The position numbers and the translations under genes are program-made. Of a stretch of DNA of 27,181 nucleotides, positions 5,674-11,557 are shown piece after piece (position 1 is the first letter of the stretch; each line of letters opens with the position of its first letter). The notes under the pieces were generated by a model that saw only the letters and a program-made list of their open reading frames with translations, made no database searches and was not told the DNA's origin. The DNA is taken from contig CAZJNX010000030.1 of NCBI GenBank assembly GCA_964547415.1, positions 1-27,181 on the forward strand. Direction: 5' to 3'. This stretch comes from CAZJNX01 sp964547415. Lineage in GTDB: Bacteria; Pseudomonadota; Alphaproteobacteria; Rhizobiales; Amorphaceae.

Positions 5674-7317
5674 GTGACGGCGCCATACGACGAGATCGTC
5701 TTCTTCGGCGACAGCTTGAGCGACAGCGGCCGCGGCGCGGCCCTCTTCGAGACCGTCCTGAGCACGACGGTGCCGCCGGCCGCCGCCGGCTACGTGGGCG
5801 GCGCCTACACCAACGGCCCCGTCTTCGCGGACGTGCTGCCGGGCCTTTTCGGGCTCCCCGCCGGGGCGTCCACCAACTTCGCCGTGGGCAGCGCCCGCGC
5901 GGCCGGCCCCTACACGATCGGCGACGTCATCGCCTTCTCCGACCCCGAGGGCGACGGCATCGCCTCCCTCGTCGACGTGCCGCCGACCGACGCGCGCCTG
6001 TCGAAGGACGTCTCGCTCGCCGGACAGATCGCCGACTATGCCGCCGCCGGGGGCGCGGGGGAGGGGACCACCCTCGCCTCCGTCTTCATCGGCACCAACG
6101 ACCTCCTCGCCATCCTCGAGGAGATCGGCGCCGACGGGACGATCGGCTTCCTGGAGCTGCTCTCCATCCCCGGGCGCATCGCGGCCGTGGCGGACGCCCT
6201 CGCGGACGGGCTCGCCGCGCTTCCGGCGACCGGGGTCGACGCGGTCGCCCTCTTTCCCTTCGCCGACATCACGGCGGCGCCGCTCGCCGCGGAGCTCTCG
6301 CCGTCGGACCTCGCCGCGGCGCAGCAGTTCGTCGACCTCGCCAACGTCGCGGTCGAGGCCGTCGCGGCCGGCTTCGCCGGAACGCTGCCGACCACCCTCG
6401 TCGACCTTTCTACGGTCATCGGCGAGGTGGGGGCCGACCCGGCAACCTTCGGGATCCTGGAGCCCGACACGCCGCAGGTGCTGGGCGACGGCATCCGCGC
6501 CGACGCCGTCGACGGCGAGCTCGTCTTCGTCACCACCGGCGTCCTCGACACGTTCGCGGCCGACGAGATCGGCTTCTTCGACCTCATCCACCCGGGCGTC
6601 GCCGTCCACGGCGTCATCGCCGCCCACACCGCCCGCCAGCTCACCTCGCACTACGGGGTCGGCGAGGAGACGGACGACCGGATCGACGGCACGGCCGCGG
6701 ACGACTTCTTCTACGGTGGCGGCGGCCCGGACATCCTGCGCGGCTTCGCTGCGAACGACGCCCTGTTCGGCGGCCTCGGCGACGATTTCCTGCTCGGGAA
6801 CGCGGGGTACGACCTCATCGCCGGTGGCAGCGGGAACGACCGCTCCGGGGGTGGCGGTGACGCCGACGTCATGATCGGTGGCGCGGGGAACGACGCGCTC
6901 CACGGCGGCGTCGGCCGGGACATCCTGGTGGACGGCCTCGGCAGCGACAGGCTCGCCGGCAGCCGCGGCAGGGACACCTTCATCTGGCAGGAGCCCGCCC
7001 TCGCGGGTGGCGGGGACGGCGACTTCGACGAGTTCCGCGGGGGCGGCGGCAAGGACCGCGCGATCCTGGTCGTTTCGGACGAGACGGCGGCCGATGCGGC
7101 CTTCCAGGACGAGGTGGCGGCGCTGGAGGCGGCGATCGCCGAGCCCGGCGTGATGCGGGGGTTCACCTTCACCACGATCGGCCTCGAAGTGCGGAACGTG
7201 GAGGAGGTGACGGTGCTCGGCCCCGACCACGTCTGGACCCGGTCCGACTTCGCCGGCTGGGCACCCGCGCCCGCCGTCGAACTCGCCCTCGAGGCGGATT
7301 TGTGGGGCCTGATCTGA
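5674..7317 (+). CDS. GDSL/SGNH esterase with C-terminal RTX-type repeats, probably secreted
   Basis: About 547 aa. Residues 5-325 are an SGNH hydrolase: block I FFGDSLSDSG with the nucleophile Ser14, block III GTND (140-143) and block V DLIHPG with Asp303 and His306 of the catalytic triad. This arrangement is that of lipases/esterases (autotransporter- and PHB-depolymerase-like SGNH proteins). Residues about 334-436 are degenerate glycine/aspartate nonapeptides (GGLGDDFLLG, GGAGNDALHGG, DGLGSDRLAG), the calcium-binding RTX signature. With no N-terminal signal peptide, this points to type I secretion; no ABC exporter is in the window. GTG 5674 is favoured by GGGAGG five bases upstream. ATG 5650, in frame, adds eight residues but lacks a ribosome binding site. 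Substrate unknown. Confidence 0.85.
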   Translation: MTAPYDEIVFFGDSLSDSGRGAALFETVLSTTVPPAAAGYVGGAYTNGPVFADVLPGLFGLPAGASTNFAVGSARAAGPYTIGDVIAFSDPEGDGIASLVDVPPTDARLSKDVSLAGQIADYAAAGGAGEGTTLASVFIGTNDLLAILEEIGADGTIGFLELLSIPGRIAAVADALADGLAALPATGVDAVALFPFADITAAPLAAELSPSDLAAAQQFVDLANVAVEAVAAGFAGTLPTTLVDLSTVIGEVGADPATFGILEPDTPQVLGDGIRADAVDGELVFVTTGVLDTFAADEIGFFDLIHPGVAVHGVIAAHTARQLTSHYGVGEETDDRIDGTAADDFFYGGGGPDILRGFAANDALFGGLGDDFLLGNAGYDLIAGGSGNDRSGGGGDADVMIGGAGNDALHGGVGRDILVDGLGSDRLAGSRGRDTFIWQEPALAGGGDGDFDEFRGGGGKDRAILVVSDETAADAAFQDEVAALEAAIAEPGVMRGFTFTTIGLEVRNVEEVTVLGPDHVWTRSDFAGWAPAPAVELALEADLWGLI

Positions 7318-7348
7318 CCGGGTGAGGCAGGCCGGGCCGGCCGCCTCC

Positions 7349-7372
7349 GGCGGTCCCGGGCGGCTGACCGCC
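7349..7372 (+). terminator. GC hairpin after the esterase gene
   Basis: GGCGGTC, a 10-base loop, GACCGCC; a 7-bp perfect stem 31 bases past the stop codon. No T-run follows, so it may act only with Rho or not at all. Confidence 0.3.
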
Positions 7373-7394
7373 TGACCGAGGCCCGGTCGCTTCC

Positions 7395-7419
7395 GGAACC
7401 AAAGCGGGCGGCCCGCGTC
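7395..7419 (+). promoter_or_regulatory. Possible EcfG-like promoter before the glycosyltransferase operon
   Basis: GGAAC (7395-7399), 16-base spacer, CGTC (7416-7419), one mismatch from CGTT. The -10 end is 28 bases before the glycosyltransferase ATG, nearly the same spacing as at the host-attachment gene. In DNA this rich in G+C the match may be chance. Confidence 0.3.
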
Positions 7420-7447
7420 CCCCTCCCGGACCCACGGGAGGAGCCTG

Positions 7448-8542
7448 ATGGACGCACGGGTGGCAGCCGCTCCGGCCGCGGCGACGGGACGGCTGCTCGC
7501 CGGGGCCGACGGCGCGCGGCCTGCGTGCGCGACCGGCTTCGACGACGGCGCGGTCATCGCCGGGCCGGCCGTGACGCCGTCGGGGCTCGCGGCCGTCGCG
7601 GCCGTGCCGGCGCGGGACGAGGCGGAGCGCCTGCCGGACTGCCTCGTCGCGCTTGCGGCGAGTCTCGCCCGCCTCGCCGACCCCGCCGCGATCCTCCTCC
7701 TCGTCAACGACAGCACCGACGGGACGGCCGCCGCCGCCCGCGCCCTGGCGCCGCGCCTTCCGGTGGCGCTCGTATCCCGGGAGGTGCGCCTGCCGCCCGG
7801 CCGGACGGACGCGGGCCACGCGCGGCGCGTCGCCCTCGACCTCGCGGCCGCCATGGCGGCGCGCGACGGGATCCTGCTGTCCACCGATGCCGACACCCGC
7901 GTCGCCCCGGACTGGGCGCGGCGGCTCGTCGCACGGGTGAGGGCGGGCGCGGGCCTCGCGTGCGGCGCGATCCGCCCGGCGCCGGCGGAGATGGCCCGCC
8001 TGTCGCCCCGGCTGCGGCGGATGGCGCGGGCGGAGGCCGCCCTCGCCCGCGCCCAGGACGGGCTGTGGAAGCGCCTGGTGCCGGGCGAGCCCCGCGCCAT
8101 CGGCCTCACGCCGGGCGGGGCGAGTCTCGCCATGGGCGTCGGCGCCTACCGCGCCGCGGGGGGCGTGCCGGCGCGCCCCGCCCGCGAGGACCGGGCCCTC
8201 GCCGCGGCCATGGCGGCGTGCGGCGAGCGGGTGGTCGCCGCGCCGGAGGCCGTCGCCGTCACCTCCTGCCGGCTCGACGGACGCGCCTCGGACGGCATGG
8301 CGCGCACGCTCGCCCGCCGCGCGGCCGGGGAGGATCTGTGCGACGAGGGCCTCCTGCCCCTCGACGAGTTCCTCGAGCGCACCCTCGCCTTCCGCCGCGC
8401 GCATCCGCCCGCGCCCGCGCCCGCGCCCGCGACCCGCCGCCTGACGGTGGGGGAAGCGGAGCGGGACGCGCGCCTCGCCGCGGCCCTCGCCCGGGCCGTC
8501 GCGCCCGGGGCGGCCGCTGGCCGGAGCGGCGCGGATGGCTGA
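7448..8542 (+). CDS. GT2-type glycosyltransferase, first gene of a four-enzyme operon
   Basis: A 364-aa soluble GT-A fold enzyme that would transfer a sugar from a nucleotide-sugar donor. The nucleotide-binding start VPARDEAERLPDCL is at 53-66, LLLVNDSTDGT at 83-93 gives the second strand, and the metal-binding DxD is Asp147-Ala-Asp149 in LLSTDADTRVAPDW. GGASLAMGVGAYR and AREDRAL (about 221-248) form the acceptor/catalytic end with the usual ED. No membrane helix is seen, unlike NodC or cellulose-synthase types. The N-terminal 45 residues look unstructured, and the C-terminus has an Ala-Pro run coded by a hexamer repeat (about 8407-8432). A strong GGGAGGAG precedes the ATG. The stop overlaps the next start by 8 bases. 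Donor and acceptor cannot be read from the sequence. Confidence 0.85.
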   Translation: MDARVAAAPAAATGRLLAGADGARPACATGFDDGAVIAGPAVTPSGLAAVAAVPARDEAERLPDCLVALAASLARLADPAAILLLVNDSTDGTAAAARALAPRLPVALVSREVRLPPGRTDAGHARRVALDLAAAMAARDGILLSTDADTRVAPDWARRLVARVRAGAGLACGAIRPAPAEMARLSPRLRRMARAEAALARAQDGLWKRLVPGEPRAIGLTPGGASLAMGVGAYRAAGGVPARPAREDRALAAAMAACGERVVAAPEAVAVTSCRLDGRASDGMARTLARRAAGEDLCDEGLLPLDEFLERTLAFRRAHPPAPAPAPATRRLTVGEAERDARLAAALARAVAPGAAAGRSGADG

Positions 8543-9638
8543 CGTCGGGGTGGATCCGCCCGGCCCGCTCCTCGCCGGAATCGCCGCCCGGGCCACCGCC
8601 GCCGACCGGGGCGACAGGGACCTTTCGGCCGACGTCGAGGCCCTCCGCGGCGCCGGCCTCCTCGCCGCGCCGCTGTCGCCGGAGGCGGGCGGGCCGGGCC
8701 TCGGCACCACGGCCGACGGGGCGCTCGCGGCGGTCCGCATCTTCCGCCGGCTCGGGCGCGCCAACCTCGCCGTGGCGCGGCTCTTCGAGGGGCACGTCAA
8801 CGCCGTGAAGCTCGTCCTCGTCCACGGGGACGGGGCGGTCCGCCGCCGCACGTTCGCCGCCGTCCGGGAGGGCGCGCTCCTCGCCGTCTGGGGGGCGGAC
8901 GGGGACGATCCGGTCCGGCTCGCCCGGCGGGAGGGGCGACTCGTCCTCTTCGGGGAGAAGCGGTTCGCCTCCGGCCTCGGGCTCGTGGGCGCGGCGCTGG
9001 TGACGGCCGGGACGGACGCGGGGCCGCAGCTCGTCCTCGTGCCCGCGGACGATCCGCTGAGGGCCGACGCGGCCGACTGGACCCTTTCGGGCATGCGCGC
9101 CACCCGCTCGGGCCGCTACGTGCTGGAGGGGATGGCCGTGCCGGCGGAGGCCGCCGTCGGCGCGCCCGGCGATCTCCTCCGCGAGCCCCACTTCGAGGGC
9201 GGGACGTGGCGCTACGCGGCCGCCCACGCGGGCGGGGCGGAGGCGCTGTTCGGGGCCGTCGCGGCGGGGCTGCGCGCCCGCGGGCGGGAGCGTCACCCGG
9301 TCCAGGAGATGCGGCTCGGCGAGGCGGCGATCGCCTGCGAGACGGCGCGGCTTTGGGTGGAGCGGGCGGCCGTGCGGGTCGAGGCGGACGGGGATCGCGA
9401 CGCGGAAGGGGCGGCCGCCTACGCCCTGTTCGCGCGGGAGGCGACGGAGGCGGCCTGCCGCCGCGTGATCGACCTTTCGGCGGGCGCCCTCGGCACGGGC
9501 GCCTTCGCCGCGGGGGAGCCGGTGGAGCGGATCCGCCGCGACCTCGACCTGTTCATCCGGCAGGCGGCGCCCGACGCCAAGCGCAGCCGGGCCGTCTCGG
9601 CGCTCCTCGCCCGCGACGGCCTTCCGGAGGACCTGTGA
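8535..9638 (+). CDS. Acyl-CoA dehydrogenase-fold flavoprotein lacking the usual catalytic Glu
   Basis: A 367-aa protein with the ACAD three-part layout: N-terminal helices (1-100, ending GRANLAVARLFEGHVNAVKL), middle beta domain (110-200, LFGEKRFASGLGLVGAALVT) and C-terminal helices (225-360). The C-terminus reads IRRDLDLFIRQAAPDAKRSR where dehydrogenases have the YEGTSEIQ segment with the base Glu. This end resembles the DszC/group D flavin monooxygenase branch and related unassigned ACAD-fold proteins. So a monooxygenase-like or other oxidation is as likely as a desaturation. It overlaps the glycosyltransferase gene by 8 bases and is followed by a 40-aa ORF, so it is translationally coupled in the operon. 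It is therefore better seen as part of the sugar pathway than of beta-oxidation. Confidence 0.8.
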   Translation: MADVGVDPPGPLLAGIAARATAADRGDRDLSADVEALRGAGLLAAPLSPEAGGPGLGTTADGALAAVRIFRRLGRANLAVARLFEGHVNAVKLVLVHGDGAVRRRTFAAVREGALLAVWGADGDDPVRLARREGRLVLFGEKRFASGLGLVGAALVTAGTDAGPQLVLVPADDPLRADAADWTLSGMRATRSGRYVLEGMAVPAEAAVGAPGDLLREPHFEGGTWRYAAAHAGGAEALFGAVAAGLRARGRERHPVQEMRLGEAAIACETARLWVERAAVRVEADGDRDAEGAAAYALFAREATEAACRRVIDLSAGALGTGAFAAGEPVERIRRDLDLFIRQAAPDAKRSRAVSALLARDGLPEDL

Positions 9639-9757
9639 GCGCCCCCCGGTCGGCCGCGCGCGCGCCGCTCGCCGCGGGGTTGCTGCGGCCTGCGCGCGCG
9701 TCCGCCTCCGCCGGGGGCGTCGCCGGTGCGGGCGGCGGTCCGGGGGCGGGGCAATGA
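9635..9757 (+). CDS. Possible 40-aa coupling ORF between the ACAD and PIG-L genes
   Basis: Starts with GTG overlapping the previous stop (GTGA) behind GGAGG (spacing about 5) and ends with TGA overlapping the PIG-L start (ATGA). The peptide begins MSAPRSAARAPLAAGLLRP and is almost wholly Ala, Gly, Pro, Arg and Ser, with no recognisable fold. Its main effect may be to carry ribosomes across the gap and couple PIG-L translation to the gene before. In GC-rich DNA such frames arise easily, so a real peptide product is uncertain. Confidence 0.35.
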   Translation: MSAPRSAARAPLAAGLLRPARASASAGGVAGAGGGPGAGQ

Positions 9758-10536
9758 GCGTGCCCCGGCGCGCCGAGGGGGCGCTGATCGACGCGGCGGC
9801 GGCGCGGCGGCCCGCGTGCCTTGCCGCCCTTTCGGCCCCCGCCGGCCCCGTCGCCGTCCTCGCGCCCCATCCGGACGACGAGACGCTCGGCGCGGGCGGG
9901 GCGATCGCGGCCGCCCTCCACGCGGGGCGGACCGTCATCGTCGTGCTCCTCACGGCGGGGGAGATGTCCCACGCTGCCTCGCGCACCCATCAGCCCGCCC
10001 GCATGGGCGCGGTGCGGCTGTCGGAGTTCGCCCGCGCCCTCGGCGCCCTGTCGGCGGGCGCGCCCGGCATCGTCCGCTGCCGCTTCCTCGGCCTCCGGGA
10101 CGGGGCGGTGCCGGCGACCGGGCCGGGGGCGACGGCCGCCGCGACGACGCTCGCCGCCACGATCCGGGCGGTCGGGGCGCGCACGCTCTGGTCCCCCTTC
10201 CCCGGCGACCCCCACCGGGACCACGAGGCCGCCGCCGCCATCGCGGACGGGGCGGTGCGGCGGCTCGCGGCCCGGGGCGAGCCCGTCCTCGCGCGGAGTT
10301 ACGCCGTCTGGGGCCGGTTCGGGGACGCGGGGGCGAGCGTCGACCCGGCGCGGATCCTGCCCCGGCCCCCGGGGCGGCAGCTCGGCGCAAAGGCCCGGGC
10401 CATGGCCGCCCACGCGAGCCAGCTCACCCCGCTCGTCCGCGACGACCCGGACGGCTTCGTCATGCCGCGCCACCTGGTGCGCCACTTCGCCCGCCATCCG
10501 GAAATCTTCGTGGTGCCGGAGGGGGACGCCCGGTGA
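9754..10536 (+). CDS. PIG-L/LmbE family deacetylase
   Basis: A 260-aa zinc-dependent N-deacetylase of the family that includes MshB (mycothiol), BshB (bacillithiol) and PIG-L (GlcNAc-PI). The metal site is complete: PHPDDE with His39, Asp41 and Asp42, and DPHRDHEA with His154, Asp156 and His157. The Rossmann-like order (GPVAVLAPHPDDETLGAGG, TVIVVLLTAGEMSH, FLGLRDG, GARTLWSPFPGDPHRDH) is typical. It is cytoplasmic, with no signal peptide. Family members remove an acetyl group from N-acetylglucosamine attached to a small molecule. ATG 9754 overlaps the 40-aa frame's stop, and its own stop overlaps the next start (GTGA). In this operon it probably deacetylates the sugar added by the glycosyltransferase (inference). 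Confidence 0.9.
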   Translation: MSVPRRAEGALIDAAAARRPACLAALSAPAGPVAVLAPHPDDETLGAGGAIAAALHAGRTVIVVLLTAGEMSHAASRTHQPARMGAVRLSEFARALGALSAGAPGIVRCRFLGLRDGAVPATGPGATAAATTLAATIRAVGARTLWSPFPGDPHRDHEAAAAIADGAVRRLAARGEPVLARSYAVWGRFGDAGASVDPARILPRPPGRQLGAKARAMAAHASQLTPLVRDDPDGFVMPRHLVRHFARHPEIFVVPEGDAR

Positions 10537-11267
10537 GTGCGCGCCGCCGCCTCTTCGACGATCTCTACCGCGCCGACCCGGACCCCTGGGACCTCGCCAC
10601 CAGCGGCTACGAGCGGCGCAAGCACGCCGAGACGCTCCGCGCCCTGCCGCGCGCCCGCTTCCGCCACGCCCTCGAGCTCGGCGCCTCCATCGGCGTCCTC
10701 ACCCGCGGTCTCGCCCGCCGCGCCGACCTCGTGAGCGCGGTGGACGTCTCGCCCGTGGCGCTCGCCGCGGCGCGGGCCCGCTGCCGGGGGCTGCCGGTGC
10801 GCACCCTCGCCGCCGAGGTGCCGGGCGACTGGCCGGCGGGCCGCTTCGACCTCGTCGTGCTGTCGGAGCTCCTGTACTTCCTGGAGCGGGAGGAGATCGT
10901 GCGGCTGGCGGGCCGGGTCGCGGCCTCGGCGAGCGCGGGCGCGGCCGTCGTCCTCGTGGACTGGCTGGGGCCATGCGACCGTCCCCTCGACGGGGACGCG
11001 GCGGCCGACGTCTTTCTCGCGGCCGCTGCGCGCCGGGGCTTCGTGTCCCGCCGCACCCTGCGCCGCCCGCTCTATCGGATCGACGTGGCGGCGCGGCGGC
11101 CGCTCCGGCCCGGGATGGGCCGGGCCCTCAGCGCGCGCCGACCGCCCCCGCGGGCGCCCCGAGGGCGGCGAGGGCCTCGTCGAGGGCTGCCTCTTCATAG
11201 GGCTTCGACAGGCGGGGGGCGGATGCCAGCACCGCGTCGGTCAGGTGGTCCGCGCCGTAGCCGCTGA
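10533..11267 (+). CDS. NodS-like SAM-dependent methyltransferase with a readthrough-like C-terminal tail
   Basis: A 244-aa class I methyltransferase. The start FDDLYRADPDPWDLATSGYE and KHAETLRALP match the NodS family, whose namesake N-methylates the deacetylated glucosamine of Nod factors. SAM motif I is ALELGASIGVLT (46-57), the acidic end of strand 2 is AVDVSP, and FDLVVLSELLYFL is motif IV. NodS-like proteins are about 200 aa and end near YRIDVAAR (position about 195). Here the frame runs on for about 45 Arg/Pro/Gly-rich residues, wholly antisense to the 3' end of the response regulator gene. The GTG start overlaps the PIG-L stop and has GGAGGGGGA upstream. The tail suggests a lost stop codon or a late frameshift. 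Confidence 0.85.
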   Translation: MSARRRLFDDLYRADPDPWDLATSGYERRKHAETLRALPRARFRHALELGASIGVLTRGLARRADLVSAVDVSPVALAAARARCRGLPVRTLAAEVPGDWPAGRFDLVVLSELLYFLEREEIVRLAGRVAASASAGAAVVLVDWLGPCDRPLDGDAAADVFLAAAARRGFVSRRTLRRPLYRIDVAARRPLRPGMGRALSARRPPPRAPRGRRGPRRGLPLHRASTGGGRMPAPRRSGGPRRSR

Positions 11268-11532
11268 CGATGAGGAAGGGAACGCCGGCGGCCGCCAGCG
11301 CCTCGGCGACGGGCGTCACCCGCTCCCCCTGCAGGTTCACGTCGAGGACGGCGACGTCCGGCCGCTGCCGTGCAAGGAGGGAGAGGGCGACGGCGACGGA
11401 CGGCGCCGGGCCGAGGACGGCGAAGCCGCGGGCCTCGAAGTGCTGTTCCAGCTCCATCGCCACGATGAATTCGTCCTCCGCGAGGAGGATGGTGGGCGTG
11501 GCCGCCACGGGGCCGTTCGTCGTCTGCGCCAA
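11128..11532 (-). CDS. Single-domain response regulator, FAT GUY-like
   Basis: A 134-aa receiver domain without an output domain. Phosphorylation site Asp64 (VLDVN), acidic pair Glu19-Asp20 (LLAEDEF), Ser90 and Lys110 (LSKPYEE) are all in place. The stretch PFLIVSGYG resembles the PFxFATGYG motif of FAT GUY regulators, which act with HWE/HisKA_2 kinases in alphaproteobacterial general-stress phosphorelays; here the ATG part is VSG. The start is TTG at 11532: AAAGGAGG lies about 4-5 bases upstream, while the longer frame from 11622 would overlap the kinase gene. It is 25 bases after the kinase stop, so the two are almost certainly co-transcribed partners. Its 3' end overlaps the methyltransferase frame on the other strand by 140 bases. 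Confidence 0.88.
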   Translation of the reverse strand: MAQTTNGPVAATPTILLAEDEFIVAMELEQHFEARGFAVLGPAPSVAVALSLLARQRPDVAVLDVNLQGERVTPVAEALAAAGVPFLIVSGYGADHLTDAVLASAPRLSKPYEEAALDEALAALGAPAGAVGAR

Positions 11533-11557
11533 TGACCCTCCTTTGCGAACCCGTCCC

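Noticed and set aside
4725..5765. N-terminal extension of the 164-aa hypothetical protein
   Set aside because: The extra 347 residues are antisense to mgtC and cross the control region; ATG 4724 has a ribosome binding site and a promoter candidate.
8407..8432. CGCCCG hexamer run as a variable repeat
   Set aside because: It is in frame and codes an Ala-Pro stretch at the end of the glycosyltransferase; short and common in this GC context.
7448..11267. A nodulation (Nod factor) gene cluster
   Set aside because: There is no NodA acyltransferase, no membrane chitin synthase, no NodIJ and no nod box; the resemblance is limited to deacetylase and methyltransferase chemistry.
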